This document shows, piece by piece, positions 17,008-24,492 of a DNA stretch of 25,495 nucleotides. The DNA is taken from NCBI GenBank assembly GCA_020721385.1, contig DYMW01000007.1, forward strand, positions 2,969 through 28,463, read 5' to 3'. This DNA is from Sulfurovum sp. Lineage in GTDB: Bacteria > Campylobacterota > Campylobacteria > Campylobacterales > Sulfurovaceae. Both the position numbers and the translations under genes were made by a program. The notes under the pieces were generated by a model that saw only the letters and a program-made list of their open reading frames with translations, made no database searches and was not told where the DNA came from. Position 1 is the first letter of the stretch. Each line of letters begins with the position of its first letter.

Positions 17008-18057
17008 ATGAAAATATTGGTAACAGGAACCGCAGGATTTATTGGATTTCACTTGGCAAAAAAATTGCTTGAGCGAGGCGATGAAGTCATTGGACTCGAT
17101 AATATTAATGACTATTATGATGTCCATCTCAAATATGCACGATTAGCACAACTGGGCATTGCACAAGAGGATGTTCAAGAGAACATATTGGCACAATCAC
17201 GTAGCTACAACCATCAATTTATCAAAGCTGATTTGGCAGACAGCGAAACGATGAATCATCTTTTTGAAACTCAAAAATTTGATGCCGTTTGTAACTTGGC
17301 CGCCCAAGCAGGGGTTCGCTACTCAATAGAGAATCCTCATGCGTATATTCAAAGTAATGTGGTTGGTTTTTTAAACATCTTGGAAGCATGTCGTCATCAT
17401 GGGGTAAACAATCTTGCTTATGCGAGTAGTTCGAGTGTCTATGGTCTTAATAAATCACAACCGTTTAAAACCTCTGACCATACCGACCACCCTGTAAGCT
17501 TGTATGCAGCAACCAAAAAATCCAATGAGATGATGGCACATACCTACAGCCATCTTTATGGTATTCAAACCACTGGCTTACGATTTTTTACCGTGTATGG
17601 TCCATGGGGACGACCTGATATGGCACCAATGCTTTTTACCGATGCCATTTTAAATGACCGAGCGATTAAAGTTTTTAACCATGGGAACATGAGCCGAGAT
17701 TTTACCTATATTGATGACATTGTGGAAGGGATTATCAAAGTCATTGATAATCCTGCCAAAACCAATCCAAATTGGAATCCAGAAGCACCCACACCAGAGA
17801 GTTCATCTGCTCCATACCATATTTACAATATTGGAAACAATGCACCCGTTAATTTAATGGAGTTTATCTCTGAAATTGAAACCTCACTCGGAAAAGTTTC
17901 CGAAAAAAACTTTATGGAGATGCAAGATGGTGATGTGGAATCAACCTATGCCGATACCACAGGACTCATTAATGATTTTAACTACAAACCGTTTACTCCT
18001 TTAGATGAAGGTGTGCATGAGTTTGTAAAATGGTTTAGAGACTTTTATAACAAGTAA
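17008..18057 (+). CDS. UDP-glucuronate 4-epimerase (CapI/LpsL-like SDR enzyme)
   Basis: 349 residues from ATG 17008; the frame is open further upstream inside ugd, but GGAG before 17008 and the N-terminal MKILVTGTAGFIG set the start. It is an extended short-chain dehydrogenase: NAD-binding GTAGFIG (7-13), LAAQAGVRYS, and catalytic Tyr166/Lys170 in YAATKK. The segments DNINDYYDVHLKYARL and TVYGPWGRPDMAP are characteristic of UDP-glucuronate 4-epimerases rather than GalE. It interconverts UDP-GlcA and UDP-GalA. It is directly downstream of ugd, consistent with sequential steps. Another UDP-uronic acid epimerase activity cannot be excluded. Confidence 0.92.
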   Translation: MKILVTGTAGFIGFHLAKKLLERGDEVIGLDNINDYYDVHLKYARLAQLGIAQEDVQENILAQSRSYNHQFIKADLADSETMNHLFETQKFDAVCNLAAQAGVRYSIENPHAYIQSNVVGFLNILEACRHHGVNNLAYASSSSVYGLNKSQPFKTSDHTDHPVSLYAATKKSNEMMAHTYSHLYGIQTTGLRFFTVYGPWGRPDMAPMLFTDAILNDRAIKVFNHGNMSRDFTYIDDIVEGIIKVIDNPAKTNPNWNPEAPTPESSSAPYHIYNIGNNAPVNLMEFISEIETSLGKVSEKNFMEMQDGDVESTYADTTGLINDFNYKPFTPLDEGVHEFVKWFRDFYNK

Positions 18058-18067
18058 ACAATTTATT

Positions 18068-18709
18068 ATGAGAGTAATTGAAGTAACAGGTGTTGCTGGG
18101 GTTGGAAAGAGTTATGTACTTTCCAAGCTTAGCCAAAACCCCAATATTGTTTTAGATACGGCTCTTATCAAAGCATATAAACTGAATGATTTGAGACTGG
18201 GCATTCTTTTTTTGAAACAGAAAAAGTCTCTTAAGATGTTATGGCTTATGATTCAAATCGCTTTTAAGCTTAAAATGTCGCTGTTTCATCAAATAAACTT
18301 TATAAGAAACAGCATTAAAAAATTTGGAAAAGAGATTTTTATCCATCATCAATTAACAAAGATGGAGAACATTATCATTGTCGATGAGGGCATTAGTCAC
18401 CTTTATCAAAACATCATCACCGATAAAAATGATGATAATGAAGCATTAATAGCATTGGTTGACCAACTGATTGTGTCTGTAGAATTTAATAATGAAATTA
18501 TGATTATTAATGCGAATGAAACAACCATTTATCACCGACTCTTTAATCGTGGACACAAACGATTAAAAAGTGGTGATGAAATTAAAAAATTTATAATAAA
18601 AAGTCAAACAAATATTCAACATATAGAAGAAAAATTCAACCATGTTTTTCATATTCAAAATGATGAAGATGGTGATTTAGAAACAGAATTAAATACAATA
18701 TGGAAATAG
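18068..18709 (+). CDS. Small P-loop kinase, stand-alone relative of the fusion protein's C-terminal domain
   Basis: 213 residues. P-loop GVAGVGKS (Lys14) starts right at the N-terminus. A Walker-B-like strand with an acid pair follows (IIIVDEG), then a lid-like segment NRGHKRLKSGDEIKKF near residues 160-175. The same order (ELAGLAGTGKST, VFDQG, NREQNHRIKEAD) is found in the last 200 residues of the fusion protein at 11943-14018, so the two are homologous. The protein is rich in Ile, Asn and Lys. No good ribosome site precedes the ATG (AACAATTTATT), unlike its neighbours. It lies ten bases before the nucleotidyltransferase-kinase gene. It most likely phosphorylates a small molecule or nucleotide; the substrate is unknown. 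Confidence 0.75.
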   Translation: MRVIEVTGVAGVGKSYVLSKLSQNPNIVLDTALIKAYKLNDLRLGILFLKQKKSLKMLWLMIQIAFKLKMSLFHQINFIRNSIKKFGKEIFIHHQLTKMENIIIVDEGISHLYQNIITDKNDDNEALIALVDQLIVSVEFNNEIMIINANETTIYHRLFNRGHKRLKSGDEIKKFIIKSQTNIQHIEEKFNHVFHIQNDEDGDLETELNTIWK

Positions 18710-18719
18710 GAAAAGAAGA

Positions 18720-20156
18720 ATGTATCAACTATCACAAGATTTAATGAATAATCTACGAGATGCCAATATCACTTACTGCCACTGGAAAAGTAATCTCCTG
18801 CTCAACGAGGCATTGGGGGGTTATGACGATTTGGATTTATTGGTCAAAAAAGAGGACATCGCACGCTTTGAAGCGATGATTTTACAAATGGGTTTTAAAG
18901 AAGGCTCGAACAAACACATTAGCTTCTCAAGCATCAAACACTTTTATGGCTATGATGCAGAGACAGGCAATATCTTACACCTTCATGTCTACTACCAAAT
19001 TAAAACTGGGCCGAGTTGGACAAAATCAATACGCTTTGATTTTGAAGCATACTTTTTAGAAAACCTCATGATTCATGAGAGTGGTATGCCCATTCCCCAA
19101 AAACATATTGAATTGCCGATGTTTATCTTTAGGGTCATGCTAAAATACTCTAAAATCAATGAATTTATACTCGTCAATAAAGAGCATGGGCGTACCTTAA
19201 AAGAGATTGATTATCTGCTCAATGGTCTGGATGAAGCAAAATTAGAAGCCTTTTTAGCAATCTATTTTTCCAATATTAGTAAAAAAGATATTTTTGAATA
19301 TATTAAAACCATTCAAACAGGTGGTGCTTTTAAAAAGTTTCAAAAAGGAAATGAACTAAGAGCCAAAGTTTCTAATTATAAATATTTGGGTGTGTGTGAA
19401 GAGAACATCAACAACATCACCCAATTGGGTTATCGGGTTTTAAACAAATTGTTTTTTAAACAAAAAAAGAGACTCCACTCTACAGGTATGTTTATTGTGG
19501 TAGCGGGTTTGGATGCCACAGGTAAAACCACCATTACAACTGAGCTAAAAAAATGGTTGGGTAAAAATTTGACCACCTCATTGGTGCATTTTGGAAAACC
19601 ACCTTCAACACTGCTCACTTATCCGATTAATCTTGCCATTAAATTGGTACGTAAAAACTCGGAAGAGAGTCCGTTAAAGTCGAGTATCCAAAAAGAAGAT
19701 GGTGCTAAATCGTTGCTCTATATCATTCGACAAGTGGTCTTGGCTCATGACAGATACGCATTGGCTAAAAAGAACTGGAACAAAGTCTGTTTGGGTGAAA
19801 TTGTATTTTGTGACCGTTACAAATCAGAAGAGTATGGTGTAATGGACTCAAAACGTTTAAATCCTGAACATTACAACGGATTTAAGAAAAAATTGGCATT
19901 ATGTGAAAACCGACTTTATGACCAAATGCCACAACCCGATGTACTGTTTTATTTAACCGTACCCGTTGAAGTAGCCGTGGTACGTAATGCAGAACGTATT
20001 AAAGAAGGAAAAGAGAGCGAAGCGTTTATCCGTGTACGTCATGAACAAAATAAAAATTTAACCTATAAAGCCACCTATAACTATAAAATTGACACTGACC
20101 AGCCTTATGAAACAGAAATTGCCGATATTAAAGCAAAAATCTGGAGTGTTTTGTAA
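18720..20156 (+). CDS. Nucleotidyltransferase + thymidylate-kinase-like fusion protein
   Basis: 478 residues; start ATG 18720 with AGGAAAAGAAGA upstream. The N-terminal domain (1 to about 180) is the same variant nucleotidyltransferase as in the 691-residue protein, with key residues at identical positions: HWKSN at 21-25 and DDLDLLV with Asp37 and Asp39. HLH (87-89) corresponds to HIH there. HFYGYD at 74-79 matches HYFGLD. The C-terminal domain (about 255-478) is thymidylate-kinase-like, with P-loop AGLDATGKTT (Lys269), VHFGKPP and FCDRYKSEEYG. The gene lacks the second kinase, which is encoded just upstream. Its stop overlaps the next glycosyltransferase start as TAATG. Function unknown. 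Confidence 0.83.
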   Translation: MYQLSQDLMNNLRDANITYCHWKSNLLLNEALGGYDDLDLLVKKEDIARFEAMILQMGFKEGSNKHISFSSIKHFYGYDAETGNILHLHVYYQIKTGPSWTKSIRFDFEAYFLENLMIHESGMPIPQKHIELPMFIFRVMLKYSKINEFILVNKEHGRTLKEIDYLLNGLDEAKLEAFLAIYFSNISKKDIFEYIKTIQTGGAFKKFQKGNELRAKVSNYKYLGVCEENINNITQLGYRVLNKLFFKQKKRLHSTGMFIVVAGLDATGKTTITTELKKWLGKNLTTSLVHFGKPPSTLLTYPINLAIKLVRKNSEESPLKSSIQKEDGAKSLLYIIRQVVLAHDRYALAKKNWNKVCLGEIVFCDRYKSEEYGVMDSKRLNPEHYNGFKKKLALCENRLYDQMPQPDVLFYLTVPVEVAVVRNAERIKEGKESEAFIRVRHEQNKNLTYKATYNYKIDTDQPYETEIADIKAKIWSVL

Positions 20157-21280
20157 TGAAAAATTTAATATTTTTAGGAGGAGAAGATGTTAGTGCTAGA
20201 ATAGAAATTTCTAAAAAATTTATGGCACTAGGATACAACATTGAAATTATAGGAACAGAAAAAGCAGACAAATTTAAACAAAACAATATTGCCTATGCAA
20301 CCTACCAATTTAACCGAGAATTTTCCATTATGGGCGACATTAAAACCATTTTTGAACTAAGAACAATTTTAAAAGAGAAAAATTCAAGAACCATTGTTCA
20401 TGCATTTGATACCAAACCAACGCTTTTTTTACCCTTTGCATCTATTGGGTTAAAAAACATTAACGTGGTGCGTACCATTACAGGAATGGGGCGAATTTTT
20501 ACCGAAAAAAGTTTAAAAAACAGCATTTTAACTTTGGTCTACAACCTATTACAAAAAGCCATCTCAAAAAGGGTGGACTTTACCGTATTTCAAAATGATG
20601 ATGATGGTGACTATTATCTCAAACATCATTTGGTTTCCAAAGAGAAATCATCAGTGATTAAAAGCAGTGGACTGGATTTGGAAAAATTTACCACAGAAGT
20701 CGATAATACCATACTAGAAAACCTAAAAAAAACATTGGCATTAGACCCTAATGAAAAAACCTTTATTTTGGTCTCACGGATGGTGAAACAAAAAGGAATT
20801 ATGAACTATCTTCAAGCAGCCAAACTTTGCCATGAACAGGGACATAAATTTAATTTCTTATTGGTAGGACAACTTGATAGTGATGAGTCAATTACCTTTG
20901 AAGAGATTCATGCGTATAAAAAATATGTGCATTACTTAGGACGGCGTGAAGATGTTAAAAATCTTTTGGCACTCTGTGATGTTTTTGTTTTACCAACCTA
21001 TTATCGAGAGGGAGTTCCACGCGTATTGCTTGAGGCATCCGCCATGGGGTTAGCACTTCTAGCAACCAATATGCCAGGGTGTAAAGATGTTGTAATGGAT
21101 GGATACAATGGAAAACTGATTGAAATTGAGAATCCTCAAGACCTTTATGAAAAAATGGTGTACATCACCCAAGACGAAGAACAACTAAAAAGCTATGGCA
21201 AAAATGCCCAAGAAAAAGTAAAAGAGTTTGACCTCAATATTGTGGTCAATGCTTATCATACAATTTATCAAAAATTATAA
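20156..21280 (+). CDS. GT4-family glycosyltransferase (PglA-like)
   Basis: 374 residues, coupled to the preceding gene by a TAATG overlap. N-terminal half: FLGGEDVSARIEI and IVHAFDTKPTLFLPF, then VVRTITGMGRIFT, a pattern shared with PglA-type and CapM-like enzymes acting on lipid-linked amino sugars. Donor half: LVSRMVKQKGIMNYL, LLVGQLDSDESITF and the EX7E motif (REGVPRVLLEA; Glu285, Glu293) followed by MPGCKDVVMDGYNG. It likely adds the second sugar after initiation by the amino-sugar phosphoglycosyl transferase encoded downstream. The PglA likeness is by motif recollection; donor unknown. Confidence 0.9.
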   Translation: MKNLIFLGGEDVSARIEISKKFMALGYNIEIIGTEKADKFKQNNIAYATYQFNREFSIMGDIKTIFELRTILKEKNSRTIVHAFDTKPTLFLPFASIGLKNINVVRTITGMGRIFTEKSLKNSILTLVYNLLQKAISKRVDFTVFQNDDDGDYYLKHHLVSKEKSSVIKSSGLDLEKFTTEVDNTILENLKKTLALDPNEKTFILVSRMVKQKGIMNYLQAAKLCHEQGHKFNFLLVGQLDSDESITFEEIHAYKKYVHYLGRREDVKNLLALCDVFVLPTYYREGVPRVLLEASAMGLALLATNMPGCKDVVMDGYNGKLIEIENPQDLYEKMVYITQDEEQLKSYGKNAQEKVKEFDLNIVVNAYHTIYQKL

Positions 21281-21289
21281 GGAGATACC

Positions 21290-22423
21290 ATGTGGAAAGT
21301 ACAATTATTTAAATTAAACTATGATGAAAAAGAGAGCCAAGCGGTTAAAGAAGTGGTTGACAGTGGATGGATAACCATGGGTGAAAAAAGTAAAACATTT
21401 GAAGAAAATTTTTCAACCCTTTTAGGGGAAAATGCACATTCGGTTGCTGTTTCCTCTGCAACCGCTGCTTTGCATATGTCACTGTTGGCATTGGGCATTA
21501 AAGCAGGAGATGAAGTGATTATTCCTGCATTGACTTTTGTAGCAGATATTAATGTGGTAAGAATTGTAGGTGCAACACCTGTTTTGGCTGATTGTAGCTC
21601 TTATGAGAACTGGAATATGTCTGCCCAAACCATTGAAGCACAAATTACCGATAAAACCAAAGCCGTCATTATTGTTCATTTTGCAGGATACCCTTGTGAA
21701 ATGGATGCCATTGTTAAATTATGTCAAGATAAAAACATTGCCCTTATTGAAGATTGTGCCCATGCACCTGGAGCCAAATATAAAAATCAATCGTGTGGAA
21801 CATTTGGTGACTATGGCTGTTTCTCGTTCTTTACCAATAAAAATTTATCGGTCGGAGAAGGTGGAATGCTCACAACCAAAGATGAAGAACTCGCCCAACA
21901 AGCCAGATATTTTAGAAGTCATGGAATGACTGCATTAACCCTTGACCGACATAAAGGACGTGCCATTACGTATGATGTGGCACAATCAGGACTCAATTAC
22001 CGTATTGATGAGATGCGTTCTGCTTTGGGATTGATACAAATGGACAAACTCAAACACGCCAATGCTCAACGAAAAATTTTAGTAGAACGGTACATCAAAG
22101 AACTTGATGGAATTCAAGGATTCACCATACCTTTTACCAAACTTGAAGAGTGTGAATCGGTTTACCATATCTTCCCTATTTTACTAGATAGTCATGTTGA
22201 TAGAATTGCACTGATTGGTAAACTCAAAGAGGATGGCATTCAATCTTCTATTCACTACCCTGCATTTAAAGATTTTACAGCATTTAAAGATTTGGGATTA
22301 AATGAAGCACCCATAGCCGAAGAGATTGCGTTGCGTGAACTTACCCTCCCACTCTATCCTACGATGAGTATTGAAGAGGTTCAATTGGTTTGTAACAGCT
22401 TAAAAAAAGCCTTAGGGGCATAA
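21290..22423 (+). CDS. DegT/DnrJ/EryC1/StrS-family sugar aminotransferase
   Basis: 377 residues; start ATG 21290 with AAGGAG upstream. It is a PLP-dependent aminotransferase acting on nucleotide-linked keto-sugars. Visible: SGWITMGEKS near the N-terminus, SSATAALHMSLLALGIKAGD, EDCAHAPGAKY, and the Schiff-base Lys184 in FFTNKNLSVGEGGML, then GLNYRIDEMRSALGL. It directly precedes the UDP-HexNAc 4,6-dehydratase gene. The pair would make a UDP-4-amino-4,6-dideoxy-HexNAc, as PglF/PglE do for bacillosamine. Whether the 4-amino group is then acetylated is unclear, since no PglD homologue is next to it. Confidence 0.94.
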   Translation: MWKVQLFKLNYDEKESQAVKEVVDSGWITMGEKSKTFEENFSTLLGENAHSVAVSSATAALHMSLLALGIKAGDEVIIPALTFVADINVVRIVGATPVLADCSSYENWNMSAQTIEAQITDKTKAVIIVHFAGYPCEMDAIVKLCQDKNIALIEDCAHAPGAKYKNQSCGTFGDYGCFSFFTNKNLSVGEGGMLTTKDEELAQQARYFRSHGMTALTLDRHKGRAITYDVAQSGLNYRIDEMRSALGLIQMDKLKHANAQRKILVERYIKELDGIQGFTIPFTKLEECESVYHIFPILLDSHVDRIALIGKLKEDGIQSSIHYPAFKDFTAFKDLGLNEAPIAEEIALRELTLPLYPTMSIEEVQLVCNSLKKALGA

Positions 22424-22424
22424 A

Positions 22425-23612
22425 ATGAATATGCTCAATTTAATAGGACGCAACAGTGAACTCTTTGAAGAGGACATCAAACAGCATGATAAAGAGCTAA
22501 GAGAAATTGTAGCAAACTCAACTTTTTTGGTTATTGGTGGAGCAGGAAGCATTGGTCAAGCCGTTACCAAAGAAATTTTTAAACGCAACCCAAAAAAACT
22601 CCATGTGGTAGACATCAGTGAAAACAACATGGTTGAACTCGTACGTGATATCCGCAGTTCCCTCGGATACATAAAGGGAGAGTTTAAAACTTTTGCATTG
22701 GATATAGGAAGTATTGAATATGATGCATTTATAAAATCCGATGGCAAATATGATTATGTTTTAAATTTATCTGCTCTGAAACACGTACGCAGTGAAAAAG
22801 ATCCCTTTACATTAATGAGAATGATTGATGTCAATATTGAGAACACCGATAAAACCATTGGTCAAGCCATTGAGAATGGTACTAAAAAATATTTTTGTGT
22901 CTCCACCGACAAAGCAGCCAATCCTGTCAATATGATGGGGGCTTCTAAACGCATTATGGAGATGTTCTTAATGCGTCGAAGTTTGCAAATGCCCATCTCC
23001 ACCGCCAGATTTGCCAATGTTGCCTTTTCTGATGGTTCACTGCTTCATGGATTTAATCAACGAATACAAAAACGACAACCCCTTTCAGCTCCATCCGATA
23101 TTAAACGCTATTTTGTAACACCAAAAGAGTCAGGAGAGCTTTGTTTAATGTCGTGTTTATTGGGTGAAAACCGAGATATATTTTTTCCTAAATTAAGTGA
23201 AAAACTCCATTTAATTACTTTTGCCGATATTGCTGTGAAATATTTAAAAAATATCGGTTATGAACCTTATCTATGTGAAAGTGAAGAAGAGGCTAGAGAA
23301 TTAGCACAGACTCTTCCTGACCAAGGAAAATGGCCATGCTACTTTTTTACAAGTGACACCACAGGAGAAAAAGATTTTGAAGAGTTTTTTACCGATAAAG
23401 AGGTACTTGACATGAATAGATTTCAAAATTTAGGGGTTATTAAAAATGAAGCCAACTTTAATGAAGAGAAATTAAATGATTTTTCATTAAAAATAAACAA
23501 AATGAAACAAAATAAAGCATGGTCTAAAGAAGAAATTGTTAAACTCTTCTTTAGAATGATTCCTGATTTTGGACATAAGGAAACAGGCAAATATTTAGAC
23601 AATAGGATGTAA
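22425..23612 (+). CDS. Soluble UDP-N-acetylhexosamine 4,6-dehydratase-like SDR enzyme (PglF/WbpM-type active site)
   Basis: 395 residues, one base after the aminotransferase stop; AGGGG lies upstream. NAD-binding GGAGSIG (38-44) is followed by NLSALKHVRSEKDP and the catalytic block STDKAANPVNMMGASK (Asp162, Lys163, Met171, Lys175). Met at the usual Tyr position is the variant known from the large membrane dehydratases WbpM and PglF; small soluble FlaA1/PseB enzymes have Tyr. This protein has no membrane helices, so it equals the catalytic half alone, plus a C-terminal extension of about 120 residues (PDQGKWPCYFFTSDTTGEKD onward). It should convert UDP-GlcNAc to a 4-keto-6-deoxy sugar for the adjacent aminotransferase. 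Confidence 0.87.
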   Translation: MNMLNLIGRNSELFEEDIKQHDKELREIVANSTFLVIGGAGSIGQAVTKEIFKRNPKKLHVVDISENNMVELVRDIRSSLGYIKGEFKTFALDIGSIEYDAFIKSDGKYDYVLNLSALKHVRSEKDPFTLMRMIDVNIENTDKTIGQAIENGTKKYFCVSTDKAANPVNMMGASKRIMEMFLMRRSLQMPISTARFANVAFSDGSLLHGFNQRIQKRQPLSAPSDIKRYFVTPKESGELCLMSCLLGENRDIFFPKLSEKLHLITFADIAVKYLKNIGYEPYLCESEEEARELAQTLPDQGKWPCYFFTSDTTGEKDFEEFFTDKEVLDMNRFQNLGVIKNEANFNEEKLNDFSLKINKMKQNKAWSKEEIVKLFFRMIPDFGHKETGKYLDNRM

Positions 23613-23614
23613 CC

Positions 23615-24283
23615 ATGCAACGATTTTTTGATATAATTTTTTCAAGTGTAGCAATAGTGCTTTTTTCACCATTTTTAATCCCTGTGATGATTCTTCTGAA
23701 ATTCACAGGTGAAGGTGAAATATTGTATGTACAACAACGTGTGGGTAAAAATGGCAAGATGTTCGGGCTTTTCAAGTTTGCAACCATGCTCAAAAATAGC
23801 CCTGCCACAGGTACGGGTACCGTTACCGTTAAAGATGACCCAAGGGTTCTGCCAATGGGTAAATTTTTACGAAAAACAAAAATTAATGAATTACCACAAC
23901 TTTTTAATATTTTTTTGGGAGATATGAGTGTTATTGGACCTCGACCTCAAACAGAGCGATGTTTTTTAGCTTTTCCCCAAGATTCGCAAGAAGCCATTAT
24001 GCAAGTAAAACCTGGATTATCAGGAATTGGATCGGTTGTTTTTAGAGATGAAGAGTCCATTTTAGACAATCCTAAAATTGATAGATTGGCATTTTATGAT
24101 AGCATTATTGCCCCCTATAAAGGAAACTTAGAGCAGTGGTATGTCAAACATCAAGGATTATATACCTACTTTATGTTGATTGGGTTAACCATTTGGGCGG
24201 TTCTTTTTTCAAAAAGCAAAGCCTATTTTAATGTCTTTGGTGATTTACCAACCCCTCCAAAAGATTTAAGAAACTGGATATAA
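23615..24283 (+). CDS. Monotopic phosphoglycosyl transferase, second copy with variant motifs
   Basis: 222 residues; ATG 23615 follows the previous stop by two bases. MQRFFDIIFSS leads into the re-entrant helix (about 5-30). VQQRVGKNGKMFGLFKFATM and GPRPQ place it in the bacterial sugar transferase family. Two usual residues differ: KFATM replaces KFRSM, and the catalytic pair reads Asn91-Glu92 (KINELPQLFN) where Asp-Glu is usual. I recall a recurring subfamily with this wording, so it is probably functional rather than decayed. A second hydrophobic stretch (about 185-202) near the C-terminus is also unlike the first copy. It follows the dehydratase/aminotransferase pair and may load their amino sugar onto the lipid carrier. 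Confidence 0.88.
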   Translation: MQRFFDIIFSSVAIVLFSPFLIPVMILLKFTGEGEILYVQQRVGKNGKMFGLFKFATMLKNSPATGTGTVTVKDDPRVLPMGKFLRKTKINELPQLFNIFLGDMSVIGPRPQTERCFLAFPQDSQEAIMQVKPGLSGIGSVVFRDEESILDNPKIDRLAFYDSIIAPYKGNLEQWYVKHQGLYTYFMLIGLTIWAVLFSKSKAYFNVFGDLPTPPKDLRNWI

Positions 24284-24302
24284 TTTCTCTACAAACGAAA
24301 TA

Positions 24303-24364
24303 TGACGGTTCAGTAGAGCCGTCACACTACCCCTCTTATGTTACTTCTGGGATAAAAAGTAACA
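24303..24364 (+). terminator. Two tandem hairpins after the polysaccharide cluster
   Basis: Hairpin 1: TGACGGTTC / GAGCCGTCA (24303-24311, 24316-24324; one G-T wobble, loop AGTA). Hairpin 2: TGTTACTT / AAGTAACA (24339-24346, 24357-24364; loop of ten bases). Neither has a proper T-tract. They lie in the 209-base gap between the cluster and tpx and may end the operon or protect the 3' end of its RNA. Confidence 0.45.
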
Positions 24365-24454
24365 CCTTCATCGTTAAAAATACCTAAAATCACAAGCTTT
24401 GTAAAAAAAATATTTTTTACTTTTTAATTAAGAGTAAATTTATCCTATTTAAAT

Positions 24455-24460
24455 TATAAT
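24455..24460 (+). promoter_or_regulatory. Candidate -10 box for tpx
   Basis: AAATTATAATGCC, with initiation near 24467 and AAGGA before the ATG at 24493. The upstream 70 bases are A/T-rich without a clear -35. Confidence 0.6.
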
Positions 24461-24492
24461 GCCTCTATAATTATTAAATACAAGGAATAAAA

